Source of the DNA: Amyloporia xantha
Taxonomy: Eukaryota; Basidiomycota; Agaricomycetes; Polyporales; Adustoporiaceae
Length of the DNA: 64,000 nucleotides
Assembly (NCBI GenBank): GCA_036971615.1
Contig: JAYKKR010000017.1
Coordinates: 682,001 to 746,000, forward strand
Direction of reading: 5' to 3'
The notes under the pieces were generated by a model. The model ran no database searches. It worked only from the letters and a program-made list of their open reading frames with translations, and was not told the DNA's origin. Shown here one piece after another: positions 11,701-23,922 of this stretch (the first letter of the stretch is position 1; each line of letters opens with the position of its first letter). The position numbers were made by a program, and so were the translations under genes.

Positions 11701-12416
11701 CACCGTTCGTCCCAACGGAGCACCCGTCATACAACTATCGACAGGAGTAGCGCACTCATGGGACCACATGCTGTCAGCCTGGATCAAGTTGAGTGAACCA
11801 TGGTGGGCGGAGGGATCCGATGCCTGGCAAGGACGCCAACGTTCGAACAACTCATCGGCCACGCGCGGAGTGATCAGCGTCTTGGAGAGCAGTATAAGCG
11901 AACGGTTCTTGAATAGCGAGGAGACGAGAGCCGATCAGCCGCGGCCGACGTGGTGGAATACGGCGCTGACGTTAGGCCATTTGGAGACCAAATTGCATGC
12001 GTCGAAGGCGTTGGACAGTTCCCAGGAGTACAAGCAGTCGTTGCTCTTATACGCCAAGAGAATAGCGGACGAAGGCTTCAGAGCGAAAGCGGAAGAACTT
12101 CTCAAGGAATTGCATGGCCCCGTCTACTGGTAAGCTATTTCTATGATTGCCAAACTATTCTCTCTTTTGAAGGCTGATCGACGGGATCTAGGCGTCCGAG
12201 TCGAGACGACGCATGGTCACCTACACTTCTGGGCATGTCAAAGCGGGATCTATTGAAAGACGTGCTCGTGGTGTTTGGTCAGTGTTCTCTGTTATCCGGA
12301 CGTTCACGTGCATAGTATGCTGACTTTGGCATTCAACAGCTCGAAGTAAAACACTGACTAAATTGGCTCTTGACTGGCAAGATATGCTGAAGAAGGCATC
12401 GACCGAGGAGTGGTGA
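8790..12416 (+). CDS. HIR1: HIRA/HIR1 histone chaperone subunit
   Basis: Ten or more exons. The start MRFTKPAWVMHN is the conserved HIRA beginning. Seven WD-type blades follow (for example FSVHVHPDGSRIATGGLDAK, WLASGSDDQIVMIWDLD, FLATGSDDRSVRIW, DDRAVSVWQTK, LYAVSSDGTMAVFSFD). A low-complexity linker then contains KNKKRIQPSFMGS, which resembles the HIRA B-domain that binds ASF1. The C-terminal Hira domain has LALTATNTFCAVAMQDGSLN and LRTKL-like helices, ending WQDMLKKASTEEW. The HIR complex deposits H3-H4 independently of replication and represses histone genes in the nucleus. Length is in the range for fungal Hir1/HIRA proteins. No break seen. Confidence 0.93.
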
Positions 12417-12868
12417 CATCAGGGATTTTTTGAGTTCCGTAACTGCTGTGTATATTGCCAAAATGTGGCCCAGCCAATTTGGCTGGGCGGTATATTCCAG
12501 ATGGAGACTGCTTTTGAACGCTGTCGACGTTTGCATGGATACTTATTGGAAAAGCCAAGTTGATCATCGTCAACGCATGCAGCTGGAAGATCACGTGGGT
12601 CGTGATTGATAGACGCTTGACGCCTGCGTGGGTTTCGCATCTGAACGCATTCGAACTTGATAGGGTACCATATGCTCTCCTTCCTCTGTGATTCTTGTCG
12701 CAGGCTTCACCATATGATACAGTCTTACAGACCATGGTCGTGAGCAGCTTGGCACTATGCGTTCGCATCGATCAGTCTTACTTCCCTCGGAGTCTTCTTG
12801 ACCGCCAGTCGTGTTTATAATGGGCAGCACAAGATTGAGATGCAGGGCATTGGCAGCCGCATCTCACC
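12417..12868. other. Intergenic, carboxypeptidase promoter
   Basis: 450 bases. TTTATAAT at 12814-12821 lies about 48 bases before the carboxypeptidase ATG and may be a TATA element. The overlapping minus-strand ORFs show no family signal. Confidence 0.4.
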
Positions 12869-14930
12869 ATGTTCTCTACGGCTCTAATTGCGCTGCTCGC
12901 CGCGTTTCCGGTGGCTCTCGGTGGTCAAGTTCCCGCTCTGGATGGAGTCTGGGGAGCGGTATCGACCAACCACGCACAGAAGGTGAATAAGATGGCACAG
13001 TTAGCACAGGCCTCCACCACGCCAGGCAAGCTTCGCGTGACTGATAATAGCGGGGTCTGTGAGACCACTCCTGATGTCTACCAGGCATCGGGGTATGGGG
13101 ATATCACTTCGGACGAGAGCATCTGGTCAGCATAGGCGCAGTAATCTTCATGAGACAGCAACTGATCATCTCCGTGCTCGCATAGGTTCTGGTTCTTTGA
13201 GGCTCGTAATGATCCGGATACAGCTCCCCTCACAATCTGGCTGAATGGAGGGGTGAGTTTGACTATATGCCTTCGTTGAGTAAACTGATCCCATGTCCTG
13301 GCAGCCCGGAAGCTCTAGCATGATCGGCCTGTTTCAGGAGCATGGACCTTGCCGTCTCACCAATGACAGCAGCAGCGTGACCTATAATTCGTATTCCTGG
13401 AACAACGTTTCGAACATGTAGGTTTTATCTTCTATTTTCGTTCTATCCCCAATTGAATACGAATTGAACTAGCCTTTATATTGATCAACCTGTTGGGGTC
13501 GGATTTTCATACGGCTCTCTTGATGTTGGGACCTCGGAAGAGGCTGCTGCAGATATATGGACCGTGAGTGAAACATCCATAGGCTTGCAAGGCCGAGGCT
13601 GAATCATGAGCTGCAGTTCCTGCAAATCTTTTTCTCGGACTCTCGGTTCAGCAAGTACCAAGAGCGTGACTTCGCTCTCTGGACGGAGTCGTATGTACTT
13701 TATCGTTCTTCGCGACACACGTTTCTAACGGATCACATTAGCTATGGCGGACATTACGGTCCAACATTTGCTGCGTGAGTAGCTGCCATACTCAAGGATA
13801 CCTTTACCAACTCTTTCGTAGCTATTTCTTGCAGCAGAATGCTGGAATTACCAATGGATCGGTCTCGGGCCTACCAATTAATCTCAAATACCTTGGCGTC
13901 GGGGACGGATTGACTGTACGTAGGCTAAATCGTTCTCGCGATAGCTTCATTCACTGACCGTATACTAGGATCCACTGTCTCAGTACCCTGGGTATCTAAC
14001 TTACGCTGCCTCAAATCCGTGAGTTCCTTCGCTTTCGTAGTCATTTTCGTCTCCCAATGATGTCAACTATCACAACGTCAGATACCATCCTTTGGTTTCG
14101 TCATCGACAGTCAACTCTGCGACGAGAGACTGGGAGAAATCCGGCGGCTGTAAAGACCAGGTCAGTCGTCTTGTGTCATATTACAGAATCGCCAGTGTAA
14201 CGGAACCCGCAGATCACAGCTTGCTACAACGATGGCTCTGATGATACTTGCTCATCTGCGCAAAGCTATTGCAACAATTACATTCTCAGCCCATTGGCAG
14301 GCAACTACGACGTCTACTACGTGCTCTCGGAGGACCCTGACGCGTACCCTGCCGATCCCACACCATATCTGAATAACTCGACGCTCATGGCTCAGATCGG
14401 GGCTGAGTCCCAATGGCAGGAGACGAATGACGATGTGTATTCCAACTTCGCCGACACAGGCGATTGGATGCGCAACTCGCGGCCGAATCTGGAAACGGTA
14501 ATCAATGCGGGTGTACGGACCATCGTCTACGACGGCGATGCTGTACGTGTAATTCTCGCAAGTTCGACCGTGGCTGGAACTCACCCTAACGTCTACGTAG
14601 GATTACATTTTGAACTTCGATGGCGTGGAAGCTATGGTCGGCAATCTGCAGACGAAGTTTAGTGATCAATTTGGCCAACAACAATTCTCCAACTGGACGG
14701 TGAACGGAGAGGCCGCTGGTATCTACAAAAATGCAGGAACGTTCTCCTATGTTCGCATTTTCGGAGCGTGAGTGGTTATTCTTGCGATCGTCCTGACGAC
14801 TTTGTTCACTGATGCTTTCCTCAGAGGTCATGAAGTTGCCGCGTACGAGTATGGGAACCTTGCTCGGGGCGAGGCGGCTCTTCAGATGTTCAGCCAGATC
14901 ATGAGTAACCAGTCACTCTATTCGACGTAA
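12869..14930 (+). CDS. Secreted serine carboxypeptidase (peptidase family S10)
   Basis: Multi-exon gene (about ten short introns). A signal peptide [19 protein letters not shown] opens the protein. Family landmarks follow in order: the substrate-binding motif [29 protein letters not shown], the nucleophile segment [27 protein letters not shown], the acid segment VYDGDADYILNF, and the histidine segment [10 protein letters not shown] near the C-terminus. All three catalytic residues (Ser, Asp, His) are therefore present. S10 enzymes remove C-terminal residues at acid pH in vacuole or outside the cell; the signal peptide and multiple NxS/T sites suggest secretion. The stop TAA is at 14928-14930. 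Confidence 0.94.
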
Positions 14931-15541
14931 CAGCTGGGTAATATAGTATGGACGAGTCCTGTATCACATTTGGTATTTACAACTTACTACTTTCCGTGAC
15001 ATGTTCAAGTGCGGTTGAAAGTTTGACCCTTCAGCGGTCCCGTGTTCGTCTAAAGAGTGGTGTCCGCGGTAATTGCTATGTAGGTACATTTTCCTGCATG
15101 TGTCCCAGACTCCGTGTATGTGCAACAGATCTTGGAGTGTGCCTGTATTGGGGTACGCGAATCGATTCTTAATAGTTTACAGCGGACACTTTCTAAATGA
15201 CCTACTGTATATCTAAGTGAGTTTTGCTGTTCTTTTGAATTCCGGATAACGCACCCGTTGCAGTAAGCAGGCTGCACGGAAGTGTAAGTGTTGAACGTTC
15301 AACTTGAACGTCGATTGCCCCGCAGACTGGTGAATACTCAACCAAGCCTTGCAGCTGAAGCCGAAGATTCGTCAAACACGCGACGTGCGTGACCCACTGA
15401 CGCGTGACGTCATTTCGGGGTGCTACTTAGAGGCGGACCATCCTGCGGACGATGTCCACAAGTCTCAGGCCTCGACGATACCACGACGTCCCCTTCTGTT
15501 TCTGACTTGGATATATCACCTTATCTCGTCGCTGTGTCAAT
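14931..15541. other. Intergenic, no gene seen
   Basis: About 610 bases between two plus-strand genes. It contains no ORF with family signal and no clear repeat. Confidence 0.5.
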
Positions 15542-16860
15542 ATGAGCGCTGCAAGCATGAGCGGAAAGTGCGCTATCCGTGAGGTTAGTAGTGCGACAGT
15601 GCCTCCGGACCCGGGGCGTTGGCTAAATCTCGATCCTTCAGGTAGCCAAGGACGTCTGGACATTTTCATGGTCAGTCCTTATGAAGACGGGGTGTCCTCT
15701 GCAATATAATTAACCTTCACATATTCCCCAGTCCCTTCTCGCGCTTTGGTCTTATCCCCTTCGGAGGACGGTCCACTGCTGTCAAGTTGCGAAACGGAGA
15801 CGTGTGGGTGCTGGCGTCTACTCCTCTGACAGAGGAGACGAAAGCAAAGTTGAGCGAGATAGGCCCTGTGAAGTAAGCTCCATCGGGAGTTCTCAGTTTA
15901 TCGGCCAACTTGTAGCTAACCGGAAGTTACTGAGATGGATCATTGGTGCAGATGCGGTTCACCACATGTATCTTGGTGAGAGTAGCTTGATTGACTACAC
16001 TGTTGAATTGTGTTCTAACCTATGGCCGATAAGGGGAGTTCAAGAAGCAATACCCGGATGCTAAGCTTATTGCCGTCAAAGAAGCGGTGGACAAGAAAGT
16101 TGACGAAGGTCTCAAATTCGATGGAGGTACGCGCTACTCTTCCTCTCAACTAAGTGTGTCTTCTCAGATGCTATTCAGCTTGGGGTGCCGACCCCCTTGA
16201 TACAAAATACGGATTTGAGGATGATGTGCGTATCTTGTATCAATTTTGCTCGGTGTTTATCTAACCTCTGGCATAAGATCAAACATTGGTAGGAGTCAGG
16301 AACTCACACTTCATGTCGTGGCTCAGAGTCTTCGTTTCGATTAGTTTCTTCTCCGGATTTCAGAACAAGGACGTCGCGTTTTTTCACCCAGCATCCAAAA
16401 CTTTGATGGAAGCCGACCTCCTCTTCAACCTTCCCGCAAGAGAACAGGTACGTTGTACTGCAAGTTTCCCAACCTCTCATGAACTCACGCTTCTCGACAA
16501 AGTACTCCAAGACCGGTTCATCAGGTAGGATACCGTTGGTGGGCAACCTGAACCCATATATGTGGATCCATAAGCGTTTCGTGTGGAGTCTCGGCGTAGA
16601 CAAAGAGTGCGTGTCCGGAGTGGTGCATAGGTTCCATCCCGATTTGAAACTTATGTTTTGCAGAGCCATGAAGCGCGACGTCAAGACGGTTGCTGGGTGG
16701 GACTTCGAGCGCATCATCCCATGTCATGGTGTGAGTTCCGACGTCGCATTGGTATTGCTGATACCGTGACTCCCATGGCTAATTACCCCAACTTTAGGAC
16801 GTTATTGAGAAGAATGGAAACGCAGCGTGGCGGGCGGCCTACAAATGGTATCTCGATTGA
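15542..16860 (+). CDS. DUF4336 protein (metallo-beta-lactamase-like fold family)
   Basis: Exons join as 15542-15583, 15642-15670, 15732 onward and several more. The protein starts MSAASMSGKCAIREV, continues AKDVWTFSCPFSRFGLIPFG and DVWVLASTPLT, then WIIGADAVHHMYLGEF, VDEGLKFDGAWG, PLDTKYGFEDD, LMEADLLFNLPA, FVWSLGVDKEAMKRD, DFERIIPCHGDVIE and ends YKWYLD. This is the DUF4336 pattern found widely in fungi and bacteria; ADAVHH and PCHGD take the places of metal ligands in lactamase folds, which is an inference. No enzymatic role is established. The split of Val and Cys codons across introns 1 and 2 confirms the first two junctions. Alternative start at 15557 is possible. Confidence 0.88.
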
Positions 16861-17583
16861 TATGTGTGGCTTTCTCTGTTTTCTTGCGAGTGTATGTGAC
16901 AGGTTTAGGACTACAGACTCGTATCACAGTGGATGGCTAGTATACCTCCCATGCGACGACGACCAATCAGGACAAATGCATTGCGATTACTGTTCATTAC
17001 AGGTCATAACATAAGTTCGAAACAAAACTCCTGCATCACAAGACATATACATAATGTAGGGAAAGGGCAGTGATACGGATGAAGACGCGAGGGAATGAAT
17101 GAGACCCACCACCACAGCTCCTACTAACGTTCGAGACTCCTAAACCGTAGAACGTGCTGTCGTTTTCGATAGCGGGTCGACAGCCACAACTGGATGTCGT
17201 TCGCGCACTCATAGGTCTTCTCAGGCGCCAGGTCCAAACATACGCAACGCGAAAAGTAAACATGCGCAACGCGAAAAGTAAACATGCGCAACGCGAAAAG
17301 TAAACATGCGCAACGCGAAAATCAACATACGCAACGCGAAAAGTAAACATGCGTAACGCGAAGTGCGCAGGCGCGCGCTCGTACGTACGGTACTGAGCTG
17401 AATTCATGATGTGCGTACACTATTGACGTCGCTGGGATATCAATCGTCCTCGACGTCGATTCTAGGTCAAAGGTCGTCCGATGGTATAGGGGCTAATATC
17501 ATCCGTCGGATTACATTCCTCCTGCCCCCATCTGCAAGTTCTCGTATAATTGCACTTGCTGATTATAAAATACGCAGTATACG
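16861..17583. other. Intergenic with minisatellite
   Basis: 720 bases without a credible gene. The 22-bp tandem repeat at 17239-17362 is the only structure seen. The long minus-strand ORF over it is only the repeat translated. Confidence 0.5.
17239..17362. repeat. 22-bp minisatellite, five copies plus a partial
   Basis: The unit is CATGCGCAACGCGAAAAGTA plus AA. Copies start at 17239, 17261, 17283, 17305 (21 bases, one deletion) and 17326, with a partial at 17348. Units differ by CATACG/CATGCG/CATGCGT only. Each unit carries ACGCG, which resembles the MluI cell-cycle box core, but this is a short match. Confidence 0.9.
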
Positions 17584-18493
17584 ATGAATGTCGACGCCGA
17601 GAAATTGACTCACTGGATGGAAAAGTTACGAAGAGAACTCGTCCGATACAGCCTTACAGGCGGCGACTGCGTTTTCGTCCGCTTTGACTATCCATGGCTA
17701 GCACTAATATATAGAAAGTCAGTATCGTCTTTCGTCCATCGTGGCTTTAGTTGCCAACCCTAGTATTGACGGTTTATATAGTATTCACGCGACGGCATGT
17801 AGTCACTGCAATGTAAAGAGTCAGCTCCAATTATCATCAAAGGCACGCGTTGACGATCACTGCATGTAGTCGAGTAAAAGCAGATATATTGCTGATTGAG
17901 AATTTCGTGTATACGAATCCTATGTGCGACCCGTCCACGGCACTGGTGGTTAAGCTATTCTCGAGAAGATATGAGAACATGCACGCGGTACCGTGCTGGC
18001 CTGACAACTTGTCCGTCGTCCTCCCGTGTCGGTTTCCCGTGAACGAAGGCTATTTTCGGTGGTGATCTCTCTCAATTAACAGACACTATCGACGTCTTGC
18101 TTACTTTATACCTGAACGGTTGCATCCTGGGAACGGAAGAAGACTTGAGGCGTCCATGCATGCTGAATGAACCTCTACTCATGTGGTTTCGTACATTGAG
18201 AATGGTCTTGCGGCGTCGGGCTGAATGGACCGGGAGCAGACGCCTCTGATTTGTTCGTTCTGCATCACTTTGACAAGCAAGTTGGACGTGCAGCTAAGGA
18301 GATGAATCTACGTGGTCTTTCCAGTGATTTCTCACTCTTCTGTCGACATCTTAGCACTGCATTCACTCACATTGGTCTTGTTACCATGAGAAAAGCGGCG
18401 TTCAATAGCCTCGCGAACGAGTCTCGCATTGTCAGCATGCCTTGTGGGCACGCACCTCGCGAGGATATCAAGGCAAAAATCCGCTTTCTCTGA
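17584..18493 (+). CDS. Possible hypothetical gene, exon structure unresolved
   Basis: Three stretches read like coding sequence in turn: 17584-17718 (MNVDAEKLTHWMEKLRRELV), about 17870-17990 (ADILLIENFVYTNPMCDPST) and 18251-18493 (FVLHHFDKQVGRAAKEMNL, ending KAKIRFL). They are separated by stops that GT-AG introns could remove, but I could not find one consistent set of junctions. No family is recognised. It may be an active small gene or a decayed one. Confidence 0.3.
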
Positions 18494-19190
18494 AAATAAG
18501 ACACAAGATTGCCCCAGCAGTAGCTGATAGAACGTATAGACTCACCGGTTATGATAAGTGCCCGCTAAGACAGCCGTCAGACCGTCGACCCTAGTCCATG
18601 GCTTACACTGGAATCGTCCAATTATAGGTCCCATCCACTGCTTCATTTTTCAGTCAGTATATGCGCAGTGTTATTATGTCAACCATAGTGGTCCGGCTGC
18701 TTGGCAACAAGAAGTGGATCTTCGAACGTCGGGCACGAGTACGACTGGAAAAAAGGACACACTCAATATATAAATTGATAAGGGCTAAAATGCGGATTGG
18801 AAAGAGGTTGAAGCACGGAGAAAACGCACGGAATGAGATGCAGCAGACACCAGTTGGCGACAAAAGTGACATGGTTTCGATGTCTGAAGGTTGGACGGCG
18901 GCAGACCGCTGATATTGCGTTGACGCAGTCAGGACTGGCTGACGACCGAATTGAGGCCTGAGGACGAACCGAAGGGAGACTATCGCTCGCCGGAATTGGG
19001 CACTTCGCGAGGAAGCAGGTCTGGTCAGAAAGGGTCAGAACTGGTCAGTGGTCATCGACATCCTCGGAGGCAATTGATCAGTGCCTCGTGTCTGCTAGGC
19101 GCCCTAGGACGAGCGGTGCTTGCCACTGCTTGGAACGCGTGCACAGCGACGTACCATCTCTCACCAATATCGCTTTCGAAACTCGTATCT
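18494..19190. other. Intergenic, nothing recognised
   Basis: About 700 bases. A 60-80 residue ORF rich in basic residues (18670-18912) has no family signal and no splice support. Confidence 0.4.
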
Positions 19191-19583
19191 ATGGCTGAAC
19201 AAGAGCAACCATCCAAACGTTCGACCAGCTTCCTCGGTCGGCGCGGGAATACCTCTCAAACCGCACGACGAGGTCGATCTCTCGGCCCTGCGCGCGGGCG
19301 GGAGCCCATCGTAAACGCATCAGCGACATCGGCTGGTCCAGTGGCTCAGTCCGAGGTCTCTTATCGCGCTCCTAGTCCCGCTCATTCTGCGATCACCGAT
19401 TTACCCAGGAGCGGACAACGCAATTCGCGTAGTCAATCCGAATCGTCCAGGCCCGATCCATCCGCGGTGTCCGCTGAATCGTCCCCCAACATCGCAACCT
19501 CAGGACGCCGTTCTCGTAGCGCTAGATTCATAGGACACATCAAGGGCATGGTTCATCGTGATCGTCGCGGTTCTTCTGATTGA
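19191..19583 (+). CDS. Hypothetical small Ser/Arg-rich protein
   Basis: A single uninterrupted reading frame of 130 residues from an ATG. It is rich in Ser, Arg, Pro and Ala, with runs such as RRGRSLGPARGREP and SGRRSRSARFIGHIKGMVH, and ends HRDRRGSSD. No domain, signal peptide or membrane segment. Disordered by composition. The reading frame could be chance in GC-rich DNA, but the codon use and the absence of introns are compatible with a small gene. Confidence 0.4.
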   Translation: MAEQEQPSKRSTSFLGRRGNTSQTARRGRSLGPARGREPIVNASATSAGPVAQSEVSYRAPSPAHSAITDLPRSGQRNSRSQSESSRPDPSAVSAESSPNIATSGRRSRSARFIGHIKGMVHRDRRGSSD

Positions 19584-19744
19584 TAAGAGCATTGGCACAC
19601 CCTTGCTTTTTGGATGCACATGCAAGAGCCGTACTAATCGATGTATCGAAATAATTCAAGGTTTACTGTGCATCTTACCAAGTTGGGACCTACATTCCTT
19701 GCCCCTGGTTTGCCTGCAGGAAAAGCCGCGGTAAAGGAGGAGAG

Positions 19745-20115
19745 GCCAGGCGCATTTCGCGCACAATGCCAAGGCGCCTTCTCATGTCGCAGCTGCAGTC
19801 AGATACGTCCACCATCGACAGACGGGAATGCCTACACGACGCGCTTCCCTGCCGCATCGCTAAGACATCACCAGAAAGCCTTCCTGTATGTGCGCTTGAT
19901 GGGTCGGGTTGACTCGCAATACCTCTGCTGGCGAGACATACTCTAGCGATTATATGCACCGGGCGAATCCCACTGGGAGCGCATGCAAGAACGTGAGGAC
20001 GGGAGTGAAAGCAGAACTGTCACATTCGGCGGGAAGGCAGAGCGCAGGGAAGAATCGCTCGTTGAAGCAGGTTACGATGGATTATGCAAACGTCTCGGGG
20101 GCTGGGCAATGGCGA
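19745..20115 (-). pseudogene. Decayed 3' exon of an F-box family gene
   Basis: This stretch aligns on the minus strand with the last exon of the intact F-box gene at 37516-39113. Shared blocks include TGTATGTGCGC-TGATGGG, the segment GCGAGACATACTC, GGGAGCGCATGCA and AACGTCTCGGGGGC. Several indels break the frame and no F-box part is present nearby. It is a relic of the F-box family that is now concentrated 17-35 kb to the right. Confidence 0.7.
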
Positions 20116-20254
20116 GCGGACTTTGTTCCATGACATGACTCGCCCTCCGCTTGCTCCGGCTCTTTCCCCCCGCGTGCCCTCCGTATGCTTTGCCATGTCC
20201 TACACATCCCATCTTCTCTTCCTCCGGAAACACTTCTGTCCCTGTCGAGCGTCC

Positions 20255-20370
20255 AATGCATGTTGGTCTCAAGCTTAGAACTTACGAGAAGGCGACCGCT
20301 AGTGCACGATCAACTCGAACGGTCTCTGCTAGGGAAAGACGCGTCCATTACATGCTCCTGGAAATGCTCT
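20255..20370 (+). pseudogene. Second decayed F-box 3' end, opposite orientation
   Basis: On the plus strand, GGTCTCAAGCTTAGAACTTA, then CGAACGGTCTCTGCT, AGACGCGTCCATTACATG and CTCCTGGAAATG align with the coding strand of the last exon of the F-box gene at 43248-44806 (GLKLRTYEKS ... ARTAQTLSAAEGGRVHEMLLE). It is out of frame and short. It faces away from the relic at 19745-20115 and belongs to a different F-box subtype. Confidence 0.65.
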
Positions 20371-20375
20371 TGCAA

Positions 20376-21627
20376 GTGTATTTCGGGATAGACTTTGAAT
20401 ATAGGATAGTACGAGCTCTTCTAATCAGGAGCTCGAGACTCGAAACATTGCTGGCGCTGGTTATCCACGTGACCGTGTTCGTCCATCTCTCAGCTACTTC
20501 GGAGCAAACTTGTTTGAAACTGGCATGAATGCTCGCTGCCTGTCCCTGGACCGACCGCACTACTGGCGGTGATACGGATGTTTTGACCTATCCGACTAAG
20601 TTGCAGCCGCCAAAGGCGCCGTGCTGTCCATTGGGGGTCACTGCATGCTCTGCTACGCCGACGTCTTGTCAAGTCCTCCATATACAATAAGTAGACTGGA
20701 AGATGACATGTGCTGGGTTTGCTCGCCGTTGAGAAGACCACGGCCCGTATCAACTCGTTGCTGACATCCAACTCGACTAGAGACTGTCCCTCCTTCGGTT
20801 GATGCCAGTTAGTTAGTTCCAAAAATAAATCTCTCCCCCGTTTGGCAGGGCGATCTGGATCATCTGGTTCCGCACACGATGGTCGATCTCTGACCCGATC
20901 TCTTGGCATGCCAGTAGCCTCCGCTCGTCTCCTCTCGTCCGCCGCCATTCGCCTTCACTCCCTCTTGTCTACTTCAATTTTCTGAGCTTCAATTAATCCT
21001 GGTTTCTGCAGATATAGGCTAGCAACGAATCTTACTTGTGCATGCTTTCTGAACCTGGACGGGTTCTTCCCTGGAGGTTTGACCAACTTTTACGGCCCGG
21101 CGGTACATTATGATGCCTCGCGGTTGAGATCACAAAATTTGGGCGAAGTCAAGATCGAAGACGCGACCTCTGAATCAGATGCAGCAACGTTGGGGGGGTC
21201 AGGGCTGCTTTCACTAGGCTGGAACATCCTTCGTGTCAAGCCTCTTTCCATATGGTCTCCGATCGCGAATCATACCATCGGTTCACATGGGGTGTACTTA
21301 GCAACATCTCGTCGACTGGCGAGTGGCTCTCGATTCTGCTCAGTTCGCATCAGAAGTCGAATCAGCTGGATCTGGTGCTCGACCCTGCAGGAATTCAGCA
21401 CCGCACAGAACGATGGAGACTTGGGGAGAAGATGTTTCATTTCCGTGGCTGAGTTTCTTGCAAACGTATATCCGAACAGAATATCTTCCACGCGAAATTC
21501 TAATCATCTCGTTATCCGCTAGTTTGTACTGCTAGAAGAGCGTGCTTCTTTATAATTCCGCCCGTTCTTCTGTCTTGGCTCCGCTTTTCCCTCTCCTCTG
21601 GTCGGTGCCCACAACCCTATCATCGCC
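20376..21627. other. Intergenic, no supported gene
   Basis: 1.25 kb. ORFs of 60-150 residues exist on both strands but none has a family signal or a plausible intron pattern. A TATA-like TTTATAAT at 21549-21556 lies about 75 bases before the transporter ATG. Confidence 0.45.
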
Positions 21628-23922
21628 ATGTCTCTCACAGAGGAGAAGCTTTCCCTCGAGACACCCGATTCTCCCCAAAGCTCCTATGAGTCCGCCTCAG
21701 CTGCAGTCGTTGGTCGTGTTGATCGTCGACGGGTGCTCCGCAAGTTGGATTGGCATCTCCTTCCGTTCGTGTCGCTTCTGTACCTTCTATCTTTCCTGTG
21801 AGTGTACGCTTTTTCCCTTATTGTTTTTCCTCACTATGTCATCAGAGATCGTACCAACATTGGCAATGCAAAAGTGGCCGGGTTGACCACAGACCTGAAG
21901 CTGACAGGGCTTCAATACAATCTTTGCTCTGCGATATTCTTCGTACGTGATATATGCAGTCACAGAGATTCGTGCATTCTAACCTGCCGAACAGATTCCT
22001 TACTGCTTTTTTGAGATTCCTTCGTATGCAGAAGCCTTGCCTGTTCATGGCTGACGTTCTCATGTACGGCATTACATCAGGAACATGGCAATGAAATTCC
22101 TGAAACCGTCACGATGGAGTGCGTATGGTTAGACCGCATCATACTGCCTTTCACTCACTGCTACTCTACCCCTCTACTACAGTTCCTCTCATCATGTTTT
22201 GCTGGGGAATCGTCATGGTATCAATGTCGTTCGTCAAGAGCTTCCGCGGGTTGATCGCGTACGTTACATGTAACTTTTCTGACATCCGTCGCGGTGGTCT
22301 CACAAGTTCATAGAGCTCGAATCTTTCTGGGAATGACTGAGGCGAGCATTTTGTGACCCATCACTGTTCTACCACTGACTGGAGCACGTAGTCGGGGCTC
22401 TTCCCTGGAGTGACGTTTTACCTCTGTCTGTGGTACCCCAGATCAGCACAGGCGCAGCGCGTGTCGCTCTTTCTTTCCGCAGCAACCGTTGCCGGTGAGC
22501 TTTAGTTCGCACCTCCCTGTGAACACCTCGCTCATCTATGAATAGGTGCGTTCAGCGGTATCTTGGCATTCGGGATCGAGAAGATGAACGGGTGAGCGTC
22601 TCGCTCATGACATGGTTGCCGCATTATTGTTGAGACGCGCATTTAGCATTGGAGGACTTCACGGGTGGTCTTGGATTGTGAGTATGGTGCTACGTTCCTT
22701 GGACAAATGCTGAACGGGATCGTAGTTCTTGCTAGAGGGTCTTCGTAAGCCAATCATGAACTGCGGCGGAATTCACATTGAACATTCAATCAACAGTGAC
22801 CATTGTAGTCTCTGTCCTGTCGTACTTCTTCATGTACGATGTAAGTTCTTCGACGATTGCTTTGACTGTATGACCGCTCCGCTAATAACTGGAATATCTT
22901 CAGTATCCAGAGACGGCTTCGTTCCTTTCCGCTGAAGAAAAGGAATGGCTCATCGAGACAATTCGACAAGACACCGCAGCTTCGTCAAAGACCTTCAAAT
23001 GGAAGTTCCTCTTCCAAGCACTCAGGGACCCGCATTCTTATCTCATGGTTGGCGTCTATCTGTTGTGCGTCTTGGCTATGTTTTTACTGCATGAAGGAAT
23101 CGAACTGAGTGCTCTTGGTGATCAGCATTGTCATTCCGACATACGCGTTCGCCCTGTTCCTGCCTACGATCATTGCTGGCTTGGGCTATTCCGATTCACA
23201 CGCACAACTGCTCTCTGTCCCACCCTATGTGGGTGGATGTGTCCTTACGATCTTCGCGGGGATACTCTCTGACCGCTGGCGTATTCGCGGCCCATTCGTC
23301 TGCGGAGGCTCCCTTTTGGCTCTTGTCGGTTATGTCGTGCTGTACGCAACGAAGGCCCCGGTCGCGGGTTATATAGGCACGGTCATTGCCTCTTGCGGCC
23401 TGTTCCCCGCTGTTGCATGTGTCCTCGCCTGGACTGGGGGAAATTTCTCGGGCGATGTCAAACGTGGCGTCGTGATTGCGATGGTCATCGGGATAGGAAA
23501 CCTCGGGGGGTAAGTGGACGGATTTCATCGTTCGTGGGACAGGCCCTTACTGGAGTGCGTGTTGCAGCATTGCGTCGTCCTTCATATACCGGTCGCAGGA
23601 CAGCCCAAGATATCACCCTGGCCATGCCACGGATATCGCATGTCTTTGTGTCTCGTAAGTGTCTTGCGCTTCTGCCGTGCCACTCCGTTCTCTTATCGTT
23701 TTGGCGGACAGTGCGACTCTTAGCGTGGTCGCAATGCTCGAGTTCTCTCGCATGAACAGGAAGAGGGAAACCCAATGTGTAAAGGAAGGTATCCATGTCG
23801 ACAGGACTGAAGAGTTCCGTGAGATGGGAGACCAGTCACCTTTATTCAGGTCAGATCATACCAGCGTTCTCTCCCCTGATTCAAGATCTAACGTTTGATT
23901 GTAATACAGGTACAGTATGTAG
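21628..23922 (+). CDS. MFS transporter, anion:cation symporter (allantoate/nicotinate permease) family
   Basis: About ten exons. It starts MSLTEEKLSLETPDSPQSSY; a cytosolic tail is followed by LDWHLLPFVSLLYLLSFLDR and TNIGNAKVAGLTTDLKLTG, the DRTNIGNA signature of the fungal Dal5/Tna1-type family. Later landmarks are IMFCWGIVMVSMSFVKSFRGL, RIFLGMTE, GLFPGVTFYLCLWYPRSAQ, AGAFSGILAFGIEKMNG, the central loop SAEEKEWLIETIRQD, and IFAGILSDRWRIRGPFV. Twelve membrane spans are expected. Family members import allantoate, nicotinate, pantothenate or related organic anions at the plasma membrane; the substrate here cannot be read. The end ...DQSPLFRYSM uses a small terminal exon after 23904. Confidence 0.9.

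Noticed and set aside
20490..20948. 152-codon minus ORF
   Set aside because: No family, no splice signals, composition like random GC-rich DNA; not supported as a gene.
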